NCBI GenBank assembly: GCA_015056495.1
Contig: SVGC01000034.1
Span: 1 to 38,137, forward strand
DNA length: 38,137 bases
Direction: 5' to 3'
Source: Butyrivibrio sp.
Lineage (GTDB): Bacteria > Bacillota > Clostridia > Lachnospirales > Lachnospiraceae
The stretch's first letter is position 1. Each line of letters begins with the position of its first letter. A program made the position numbers and the translations under genes. The notes beneath the pieces were generated by a model that searched no databases, was not told the origin of the DNA, and saw nothing but the letters and a program-made list of their open reading frames with translations. Shown here piece after piece: positions 8,649 through 15,179 of this stretch.

Positions 8649-9164
8649 GTGGATTTTTTATCATTAGCCAAGAACCGCTTTTCAGTTAGAAACTATAGTG
8701 AAAAACAAATTGAAAAAGAAAAGTTAGATAAGATTCTCGAAGCAGCACTCATTGCACCAACAGCAAAAAATCAGCAGTCTCCAAGAATATATGTAATACA
8801 AAGTGAAGAAGGGCTGGCAAAGATCCGTTCACTTTCAAGATGTGCTTACAATGCGCCTACAGTTATGATCATAGCATACGAAGAGTCTGAACAGTACTAT
8901 AATGAGATGGAAAAAAATATATCCTCAGGCCAGCAGGATGCTTCTATAGTAGCTACACATATGATGTTAGAAGCTGCGGAACTCGGTATTGGCTCCGTTT
9001 GGGTAGATGTTTTCCCAAATACAAAGACAGCAGAAGCCTTTGGTCTTCCAAAATCAGTCAAGCCAGTATGCCTCATGCCTATGGGCTATGCCGCAGAGGG
9101 AGCAAAGCCTTCCCCAATGCATGATAGTTATCGTCCATTAGAAGAAATGGTTGCATATTTATAA
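8649..9164 (+). CDS. Nitroreductase family protein
   Basis: 171 residues. FMN-binding nitroreductase hallmarks: FLSLAKNRFSVRNYSEKQIE at the N terminus (the R-S-R phosphate contacts), APTAKNQQSPRIYVI, and EAAELGIGSVWV before MPMGYAAEGAKPSP. These flavoproteins reduce nitro compounds, quinones or flavins using NAD(P)H, as dimers in the cytoplasm. The start is GTG with AAAGGATG upstream. It follows the SRPBCC gene and shares the HxlR control inferred for that gene. A strong terminator follows. Confidence 0.9.
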   Translation: MDFLSLAKNRFSVRNYSEKQIEKEKLDKILEAALIAPTAKNQQSPRIYVIQSEEGLAKIRSLSRCAYNAPTVMIIAYEESEQYYNEMEKNISSGQQDASIVATHMMLEAAELGIGSVWVDVFPNTKTAEAFGLPKSVKPVCLMPMGYAAEGAKPSPMHDSYRPLEEMVAYL

Positions 9165-9198
9165 TTCTAAAAGTCTCGAAAAGTTTCTATATCGAAAT

Positions 9199-9252
9199 AA
9201 AGCGTCAGGATCATGACTTCTACATACCGAAGTTATGATCTGACGCTTTTTA
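9199..9252. terminator. Terminator after the nitroreductase gene
   Basis: A long stem (GCGTCAGGATCATGACTTC with GAAGTTATGATCTGACGC) is followed by five T on the plus strand. The minus strand could use it weakly for the metal-uptake operon ending at 9339. Confidence 0.8.
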
Positions 9253-9338
9253 TATTGAATAGGAAAATGTTGCATAAATGCAACCGCGCTCGGCGCGAGG
9301 AATTTGCTTACAAAATCCTTTCCTGCTTGTAATGGTGG

Positions 9339-10022
9339 TCATTCACATAAAGTAGAATTTCTTAAAGTGCAATATGTGAAGCCATCCTCCTCATATATGT
9401 CGAAGGTACCGGATACGCATACGTAGCCGCCTTCTTCCGGATAATCATCCGGGTAAACGTAATCATCTGTAAGTTCGAATTCTATACCCTGAGCGCAGCA
9501 CGCTGTTGCATCCTGTATAAAGCAGGCGTAATAGTCTTTTCCGGTTGTATCATCATGATAATGAGTATATATTCCCTCCATTTTTACCGTCTGTCCGACA
9601 TAATTCTCCGGAAAATATACCATATCATAGACCTGAGAATAGACCATAGTGCTGGATAATACTGTCAGATCAACGTCTATACCTTCAGCTCCGCTGATAG
9701 CACTACTGGAAGCAGCTGTCTGGGCGTCACTGCTAGCTGCTTCCGATGCAGAAGCTGATATATCCTCTGTTGCACTAATTGTGCTGCTGGCAACTGATAT
9801 ATCATCTATAGCACTATTGGAGCTGCTTGCAGCTGATGTATCTTCTGTCGCGATACTATTAGTTAATCCCTGGGATGCCGCTTCCATCTCTGCTTCTGTC
9901 ATGCCGTTGGCAAGGACTTCCTCAACGGTTATGCTTGAGCTTTCAAATCTTGTTGCTGAAGAATCCCCACAAGCTGTAAGGCATATGACAATGCCTAACG
10001 CTAATATACCTATTTTTCTCAT
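9339..10022 (-). CDS. Lipoprotein of the metal-uptake operon, OB-fold-like C-terminal domain
   Basis: 227 residues. It has a lipoprotein signal ending LTAC with Cys18, then a low-complexity Ser/Ala/Asp spacer with repeated DISASSS-like units (about 65-115), and a C-terminal domain (about 128-227) beginning SQVYDMVYFPENYVGQTVKM. The pattern of strands, the FIQDATACCAQGIEF stretch and YVCVSGTFDIYEE suggest a small OB-like beta barrel; two adjacent Cys could bind metal. The ATG overlaps the permease stop (ATGA), so the two are translationally coupled. Its place as last gene of a zinc-type ABC operon suggests a role in metal capture or delivery, which is inference. Confidence 0.75.
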   Translation of the reverse strand: MRKIGILALGIVICLTACGDSSATRFESSSITVEEVLANGMTEAEMEAASQGLTNSIATEDTSAASSSNSAIDDISVASSTISATEDISASASEAASSDAQTAASSSAISGAEGIDVDLTVLSSTMVYSQVYDMVYFPENYVGQTVKMEGIYTHYHDDTTGKDYYACFIQDATACCAQGIEFELTDDYVYPDDYPEEGGYVCVSGTFDIYEEDGFTYCTLRNSTLCE

Positions 10023-10864
10023 CTTCTAACACCTCCACTTATAAGCCCCACAACATAACAGATTCCAAATCCAACTACATCGACTGCCACAATGGTAGAT
10101 CCCACAGGAGTACCTGCAAGTATCGATATGATAAGCCCTAAAGAAGCACAAAGCACAGAAAAAACTGCTGAAAAGATCGTTACTGCTTTGAAACTTCCGA
10201 ACAGGCGCATAGCAGACAAGGCCGGAAAAATGACCAGTGCGGATATCAATAATGATCCTACCAGATTCATTGCAAGTACTATGATCACAGCTATCACTAT
10301 TGCGATTAGCAGATTGTACTTATCTGCTCCAGTGCCTGTTGCCTTAGCAAAACTCTCATCAAAGGTCACCGCAAATATCTTGTTATAGAACAGGATGAAA
10401 ATAATAACAACCGCTATTGATAATATGATACACAGCCATACTTCTTTTTTGGTCAATGTAAGAATGGATGTAGAGCCAAATAGCGTACTACAAACATCAC
10501 CTGACAGATTGGAGCTGGTAGAAAAAACATTCATTATAAGGTAGCCAAAAGCCAAAGCTCCTACAGATATCATGGCGATCGCTGCATCACCTTTTATCTT
10601 GGTATCCTGTCCGGTTCTAAGTAGCAGGATTGCACTGATCACAGTGATCGGAAGTACAAGCATCATCTGGTTTGTAAGATTCAGCACTGATGCTATTGCA
10701 ATGCCTCCAAAAGCCACATGTGACAGACCATCTCCGATATAGGAAAATCTCTTTAAAACCAACGTAACACCTAGCAAAGATGAGCAAAGCGCTATGAGTA
10801 TTCCTACGATCAATGCATATCTTACAAAAGGATATTGCAAATACATAACCAGTTTATCTAACAT
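10019..10864 (-). CDS. znuB: Metal ABC transporter permease (ZnuB/AdcB-type)
   Basis: About 281 residues with eight or nine hydrophobic helices. LGVTLVLKRFSYIGDGLSHVAFGG is the conserved ABC-3 motif of Zn/Mn permeases, and SLLISALVIFPALSAMRL is the conserved C-terminal segment. The ATG at 10864, giving MLDKLVMYLQ, follows a GGAGAGG stretch inside the end of the ATPase gene. The downstream lipoprotein overlaps by four bases. It forms the membrane channel with the ATPase at 10869-11600 and the binding lipoprotein at 11689-12759. Metal assignment to zinc rests on the family and the acidic/His-rich binding protein. Confidence 0.92.
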   Translation of the reverse strand: MLDKLVMYLQYPFVRYALIVGILIALCSSLLGVTLVLKRFSYIGDGLSHVAFGGIAIASVLNLTNQMMLVLPITVISAILLLRTGQDTKIKGDAAIAMISVGALAFGYLIMNVFSTSSNLSGDVCSTLFGSTSILTLTKKEVWLCIILSIAVVIIFILFYNKIFAVTFDESFAKATGTGADKYNLLIAIVIAVIIVLAMNLVGSLLISALVIFPALSAMRLFGSFKAVTIFSAVFSVLCASLGLIISILAGTPVGSTIVAVDVVGFGICYVVGLISGGVRR

Positions 10865-10868
10865 CTTT

Positions 10869-11600
10869 TCACACCGCCTCTCCGTTTTTTGTCTGCTGAC
10901 TATTGCCTTGCTGTGCCAGGAAGAATTTACCTGTATCACTTTCTACATACTCTTCTTTTGTTCCATAAAAAACAGAAGCCCCGATATGCAGTATATGACT
11001 GGCATAGCGCACAGCGGCGTTGATATCATGAGATATCATGATGATAGTAACTCCCTCGTTATTGAGTTTCTCTATAAGATCATACATTTCAATAGTGACC
11101 TTAGGATCCAGCCCAGAAACAGGTTCATCCAGAAGCAGTATCTTTCTGGTGGCACAGAGCGCTCTTGCCAGAAGTACTCTTTGCTGCTGGCCACCTGATA
11201 ATTCCCTGTAACATCTGTTAGCAAGAGCTGTTATACCCATTCGTTCCATATTTTCCCTGGCCAAAGCCTTTTCCTCTTTATTGTAAAAAGGTCTAAGTCC
11301 GCATCTGGACTGGCATCCAGACAGTACTATCTCGTAAACAGATGCAGGAAAATCTTTTTGCACAATGGTCTGCTGCGGTAAATATCCGATTTCATTTTTT
11401 CTTAAGCCATCACCAAAAAGAATCTGCCCACTGATTGGTGCCTGAAGATTTAAAAGTGTCTTCATCAGCGTGCTCTTTCCAGACCCGTTCTCACCTACGA
11501 TGCATAAGTAATCCCCAGTATTTACTTGAAAATTAAGATTCCCCACTATTACCTTAGAATCATATCCCAAAAACAGATTCTCAATGGTGATCAAAGACAT
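10869..11600 (-). CDS. znuC: Metal ABC transporter ATP-binding protein (ZnuC/AdcC-type)
   Basis: 243 residues. Walker A GENGSGKST (36-44), Q loop in YLPQQ, signature LSGGQQQR (134-141), Walker B with ILLLDEP (154-160), D-loop SGLD and switch His in MISHD. It powers import through the adjacent permease. GGAGGAATAATAT precedes the ATG. An 88-bp gap with a perfect 10-bp hairpin separates it from the binding-protein gene; the permease start is 4 bp after its stop. Confidence 0.94.
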   Translation of the reverse strand: MSLITIENLFLGYDSKVIVGNLNFQVNTGDYLCIVGENGSGKSTLMKTLLNLQAPISGQILFGDGLRKNEIGYLPQQTIVQKDFPASVYEIVLSGCQSRCGLRPFYNKEEKALARENMERMGITALANRCYRELSGGQQQRVLLARALCATRKILLLDEPVSGLDPKVTIEMYDLIEKLNNEGVTIIMISHDINAAVRYASHILHIGASVFYGTKEEYVESDTGKFFLAQQGNSQQTKNGEAV

Positions 11601-11619
11601 ATATTATTCCTCCAGACTT

Positions 11620-11659
11620 AGACCTAAGGGGTACCACTTGCAATGGATTCCTTAGGTCT
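11620..11659 (-). promoter_or_regulatory. Intercistronic hairpin between binding protein and ATPase genes
   Basis: A perfect 10-bp inverted repeat AGACCTAAGG / CCTTAGGTCT with a 20-nt loop lies between the two cistrons. There is no T tract after it on the minus strand, so it is more likely an mRNA-stabilising or processing hairpin than a terminator. Confidence 0.45.
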
Positions 11660-11688
11660 GTCAAACATTATCATATTTAGTTTGACAC

Positions 11689-12759
11689 TTACTCAAGCGC
11701 TGCCTTTAATACAGACAGATTGCTCTCCATAACTGATAAATATGTTGTTCCGCTCGCAACATCCTTAGAAGTAGTTGACTGCATTGAATCCATAGTAAGA
11801 ATCTGCTGATCCTTGGACTGTGTATTTTCAACTATTGTCTGAGCAATTTTTTGATCACTACTTTCGATAGTCAAAACTGTACCCAGTGACAACTCATCCA
11901 CTTTCTGTGCAAGAAATGTAATAGTCTCAAAACTAGCCTCTGTCTCAGCTGAACAGCCTACAAATGCTGCATAATATGATAATCCATAGTCATCAACAAG
12001 ATATCTGAATGGGAATCTGTCTCCAAAAAGAAGTGTATCTACTTCTGAACTATCAACAGCAGCCTGATACTGAGCATCGAGATCACTAAGCTGTGCTACA
12101 TAAGCTTCAAGATTTGCTTTGTATAGATCACTATTTGCAGAATCTATTACTTCCAGACTCTCCTCAATTGCTGTGCACAGTACCTGCGCATTTTTAAGTG
12201 AAAGCCAAACATGCTCGTCATATTCTACTTCCTCTTCTTCATGTTCTTCTCCAGAATCGGCTTCTTCGTGCTCTTCTTCGTGCTCTTCTTCAGCTTCCAT
12301 GCCCTCGACTACTTCCTCTTCTTTAACATTTTCACCAAGCACTTCCAGGAGATTTATCACCTGCATATCTTTATTGGTAGCTTCAGCAAGTGCATCCTCC
12401 ACCCATTCATCAGATTCTCCACCAACGTAGATAAAAAGGTCACAGGTGGCAATCTTCATAATGTCTTCAGCTGTTGGCTGATAGCTGTGAAGGTCTACTC
12501 CGTTGTCTAAAAGCATTGTCACTTCTACATTTGCAGCATTTTCTCCGAGAATCACATTAACCCAATCATATTCAGGGAAAATAGTGGTAACGATTGCGAT
12601 GCTGTCTGTAGAAGCTTCTGCCTTGTCTTCTGAAACTGTTTCCTCCGCTGCTGTACCTGTTGTAGTTGTCTCTGTTTCCTGTGTTTGAGCCATGTTGCAT
12701 GCTGATAAAATGCCAACCATCACCATGGCTGTCATAAAAAGGGCAATAATTTTTTTCAT
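11689..12759 (-). CDS. znuA: Metal-binding lipoprotein of ABC transporter (ZnuA/AdcA-type)
   Basis: About 356 residues, solute-binding protein family 9. Lipobox LSAC with Cys21. The first metal-ligand region is VDLHSYQPT (His91), followed by a Glu/His-rich loop (about 147-180) typical of zinc rather than manganese binders, and DEHVW (His183). The third His usually found in 'HxAFxY' is not present: the segment reads GDRFPFRYL. This variant seems usual in a clostridial subgroup but changes the classical site. The ATG at 12759 has GGAGG 7 nt upstream; the longer in-frame start at 12789 lacks one. Second gene of a five-gene operon after the Cys-rich membrane protein. Confidence 0.93.
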   Translation of the reverse strand: MKKIIALFMTAMVMVGILSACNMAQTQETETTTTGTAAEETVSEDKAEASTDSIAIVTTIFPEYDWVNVILGENAANVEVTMLLDNGVDLHSYQPTAEDIMKIATCDLFIYVGGESDEWVEDALAEATNKDMQVINLLEVLGENVKEEEVVEGMEAEEEHEEEHEEADSGEEHEEEEVEYDEHVWLSLKNAQVLCTAIEESLEVIDSANSDLYKANLEAYVAQLSDLDAQYQAAVDSSEVDTLLFGDRFPFRYLVDDYGLSYYAAFVGCSAETEASFETITFLAQKVDELSLGTVLTIESSDQKIAQTIVENTQSKDQQILTMDSMQSTTSKDVASGTTYLSVMESNLSVLKAALE

Positions 12760-12866
12760 TTTTATCCTCCGATATTCAATTTTGATCAAGTAATATAAGT
12801 TGAAATAAGCGCCTGATGCGGCTTATGACAGAGAACCAATGAATCGTTCCCTGATCCTGAGGATAT

Positions 12867-13178
12867 TTAATTATTTAGACGTACCTTTTGACTTACAAGA
12901 GTATTAAGCTGTACAGAAGGTACTGCCAATACAACTAAAGTCAATAACATTAAAACCGGGCTAAATGTAAGATGACAAAAACTCAGCCCACTTCCAATAC
13001 TTCTGAGTGTATTTTCACACTGCTGAATGCATGAACATATTGGACAGTCCTCGCCAGTACAATCATGTCCTGATTCTATAGCAATGTAAAAAGAAGAAAA
13101 GAGCACAACAATAAGCATCATAGCTGCTATGATGCCCACGACAAATCTTTTATTTTCAGAAATACTCCTATTATCCAT
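12867..13178 (-). CDS. Small membrane protein with Cys-rich loop, first gene of metal operon
   Basis: 103 residues. Two membrane segments (about 12-34 and 66-88) flank an external-looking loop with HDCTGEDCPICSC (Cys40, 45, 48, 50) and Cys54. The loop could bind a metal or form disulfides. It is the promoter-proximal gene of the metal-uptake operon, 107 bp before the binding lipoprotein. Similar small proteins occur beside clostridial metal ABC genes as far as I recall, with no assigned function. Confidence 0.7.
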   Translation of the reverse strand: MDNRSISENKRFVVGIIAAMMLIVVLFSSFYIAIESGHDCTGEDCPICSCIQQCENTLRSIGSGLSFCHLTFSPVLMLLTLVVLAVPSVQLNTLVSQKVRLNN

Positions 13179-13231
13179 GTCGCCTTGTCTCTCTTCGTGT
13201 TTCCACTACTTCAAATATCGGAACTGTTCTA

Positions 13232-13260
13232 AATTTATCATCATGCTTTAGTCAAGTCAA
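13232..13260 (-). promoter_or_regulatory. Promoter of the metal-uptake operon
   Basis: On the minus strand TTGACT (13255-13260) and TAAATT (13232-13237) are 17 bp apart, 54 bp before the first ATG. No convincing Zur or AdcR palindrome was found; a second TTGACT overlaps the -35 as a 5-bp direct repeat (13250-13260). Confidence 0.5.
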
Positions 13261-13273
13261 TTCTATTTTTATG

Positions 13274-13310
13274 AAAAAAGCTCTTAATGCAAACGCATTA
13301 AGAGCTTTTT
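13274..13310 (-). terminator. Terminator of the sortase gene
   Basis: A perfect 16-bp stem, AAAAGCTCTTAATGC with GCATTAAGAGCTTTT and a 4-nt loop, ends in T residues on both strands. It lies 6 bp after the sortase stop. Confidence 0.88.
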
Positions 13311-13315
13311 AGCTT

Positions 13316-14524
13316 TTATTTTGCTTCATCCATTTTAACCGCATGTACAACAAATCTCTTATCATCGCTGCTTGTACATGTAGAAAATGTCAGGATTTTA
13401 TCGTCTGTTGTGACATATATTCCTGTTGGATTATAGGATGCAAGACATATGTAATTGATAAATTCAGCATAATCTTCAACGCTGTCGTAGCTTACATTGT
13501 ATACGATACTGTCAGCTTTTACAGTATTATATGCAAAAATCTCATATCTCTCTGTCCTATCCGGCAAGATCACCTGAATGTACTTATGATCATCATAGTA
13601 ACTGTCATCTTCCTTGTAATATCTCAATTTGCCAAACATACTGAGGTTCTTCATGTTGTGACCGTATACGATATTGTGGTCATCATCAAAGCTGAAAGTA
13701 TTTCTTCCATCAATGAAAATCGAGCCACTGTCTAATTCTTTTCCATCAAATGATGTATCAAGATATGTGCTGTTGTCTCCAGAATAAAGGATAGGATAAC
13801 TGATATCCTCGTTTTCCCAGACAACCCATCCTACAATATCAGGATTTATAGTATCCAAAGTAGCAAAATCAACTGTATACATATCGTACCAGTTCTCTGC
13901 ATCTTCGTTTACTATCAAATAGTCACTGCCTGTATCTTCCGCTGTTGTAGGAACAGATCCGTCACTGTCATCGCCGGTATTAGGCGCTGCAGAAAAAAGA
14001 TATAAGCCTTCTTCATCATCTACTGTTTCTTCAGTCTGCAGACCATTGTCTGATTCTTCCGCAGAAGTATTCAAGCCTGAATCAGCTATAGTCTCATCTG
14101 AAGCCTGTTCCTCTGAAGCAGAAATACTGTCTTTGCCAGTCTCAGAACTGATGTTATTTGTATCGGAACCATCACCGGATTTATTATCAGACTCAGCATC
14201 ACTTAATACATTGCTATTAGCTGACGCCTGATCCTGCTCATCCGTAGAATTAGCCTGTTTCAACAACTCTCCTGCAGATGCCTGCTGAGTATTAGTTTCG
14301 CTGACTTCTTCACTGGTGTCCTGTGCATCAGCAACAGAATAGAACGAGTTCTTAATATTTCTCTTGGCCAGAACGCTGCCAATTATGCTTAGTGCAATGA
14401 TCATGGACAATAAGCTGCTTGTAAAGAAAGCAAATCCCCTATGTCCTCCCTTTGGAACTATTAACCTGTATAGCTTTGCAAATGGTTTTAAGATCAATAT
14501 GAGCAATGAAACCCTCTTATTCAT
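13316..14524 (-). CDS. Class B sortase with long acidic spacer
   Basis: 402 residues. A basic N terminus (KGGHRG) precedes one membrane anchor (about 31-53). Then comes an unusually long acidic Ser/Asp/Glu-rich spacer (about 65-205), and the sortase fold (about 210-402). Catalytic residues visible: His289 in YGHNM, Cys383 in STCTSS, Arg390 in DKRFVV. NPDIVGWVVWENEDISYPIL is typical of the SrtB entry region. Class B sortases anchor selected surface proteins or build pili. No LPXTG/NPQTN-like sorting signal is found in the proteins of this window; the large GH30-GH43 enzyme has a C-terminal membrane helix instead. Its substrate must lie elsewhere. Confidence 0.92.
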   Translation of the reverse strand: MNKRVSLLILILKPFAKLYRLIVPKGGHRGFAFFTSSLLSMIIALSIIGSVLAKRNIKNSFYSVADAQDTSEEVSETNTQQASAGELLKQANSTDEQDQASANSNVLSDAESDNKSGDGSDTNNISSETGKDSISASEEQASDETIADSGLNTSAEESDNGLQTEETVDDEEGLYLFSAAPNTGDDSDGSVPTTAEDTGSDYLIVNEDAENWYDMYTVDFATLDTINPDIVGWVVWENEDISYPILYSGDNSTYLDTSFDGKELDSGSIFIDGRNTFSFDDDHNIVYGHNMKNLSMFGKLRYYKEDDSYYDDHKYIQVILPDRTERYEIFAYNTVKADSIVYNVSYDSVEDYAEFINYICLASYNPTGIYVTTDDKILTFSTCTSSDDKRFVVHAVKMDEAK

Positions 14525-14666
14525 CTTCTTTTTTCAATCCCTTTCAGTAAATTCCCCCTCTACTGATATGCATATATGGTCACTTTTGTGATTGTTGGGA
14601 ATAAAATATGAAGTTCCCCCAGAAGTGATCCTTCTATAAACCAATAGAATGATTTTACAAAATTAA

Positions 14667-14703
14667 TGCCTAATTAACAATAGGAAATATCGTTAATTAG
14701 GCA
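14667..14703 (-). terminator. AT-rich hairpin, probable terminator of the 47-residue ORF
   Basis: The perfect 12-bp inverted repeat TGCCTAATTAAC / GTTAATTAGGCA with a 13-nt loop is followed on the minus strand by TTAATTTTG. It lies about 75 bp after the small ORF. Confidence 0.45.
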
Positions 14704-14778
14704 CTTATTATTTTAATGAAACTTGGTAAAAATTTATGTGAAAAACCCTTTTCAAAACAAACTATCTGCAGCCATTTA

Positions 14779-14922
14779 TCAAGCTGTTCTTTGAAGAAAC
14801 TCATAATATGCTTTTTCATTCATTTCTTCCTGCATTATCTCTCTGACACTGATACCAAGGTCAGTTCTAACTCCTGCTAAAATCCTTTCAACTTCAATAT
14901 ATTCTGCATTATTTAATCTCAT
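14779..14922 (-). CDS. Small ORF, 47 aa, unknown
   Basis: The ATG at 14922 is preceded by GAGGGGTAATTATC, a good ribosome binding site, and the frame runs 47 codons: MRLNNAEYIEVERILAGVRT at the start, then LGISVREIMQEEMNEKAYYE, ending FLQRTA. It is charged, with no membrane segment or Cys, and predicted helical. An AT-rich hairpin follows. It sits alone between the sortase and the xylanase. I do not recognise it; it could be a small regulatory protein. Confidence 0.5.
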   Translation of the reverse strand: MRLNNAEYIEVERILAGVRTDLGISVREIMQEEMNEKAYYEFLQRTA

Positions 14923-15008
14923 GATAATTACCCCTCTTTTCATTCAGTATTTATGTTCTGTTATTTATTTATACGAATAATGAATTCAAAAGGTACAAAA
15001 TTTCAAAA

Positions 15009-15080
15009 TGAGTCACTGGGGACGTATCAAACTGACTCATTGCGCACAATGAGTCAGTTTGATACGTCCCCGGCGACTCA
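15009..15080. repeat. Long palindromic element, copy 1
   Basis: A 72-bp near-perfect palindrome with outer arms TGAGTC/GACTCA, inner arms GGGGACGTATCAA / TTGATACGTCCCC and a GCGC centre flanked by ATTG/CAAT. Related copies lie at 27173-27242 and 30924-31035. The style resembles REP/BIME-type elements mobilised by Y1 (RAYT) transposases, none of which is in the window. Confidence 0.85.
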
Positions 15081-15086
15081 CCTGAT

Positions 15087-15129
15087 AAAAAAAGGGACCA
15101 GAGCAAAAAAACAATTTGCCCTGGTCCCT
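15087..15129 (-). terminator. Terminator of the xylanase gene
   Basis: On the minus strand the stem AGGGACCAGGGCAAA / TTTGCTCTGGTCCCT is followed by seven T residues, about 50 bp after the stop at 15180. Confidence 0.85.
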
Positions 15130-15179
15130 GTAAAACTATGTATTTTTGCCACTATGTGCCAAAAATATATCCCTTCTAT

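Noticed and set aside
12119..12510. Ser- and Phe-rich plus-strand ORFs
   Set aside because: They are frame shadows of the Glu/His-rich loop of the metal-binding lipoprotein.
13232..13260. Zur or AdcR operator at the metal operon promoter
   Set aside because: The promoter region has only a short direct repeat of TTGACT and no palindrome of the known consensus.
15009..15080. Ordinary rho-independent terminator
   Set aside because: The palindrome lacks a T tract at its end, recurs at two other sites with the same sequence, and a separate terminator for the xylanase gene lies beside it at 15087-15129.
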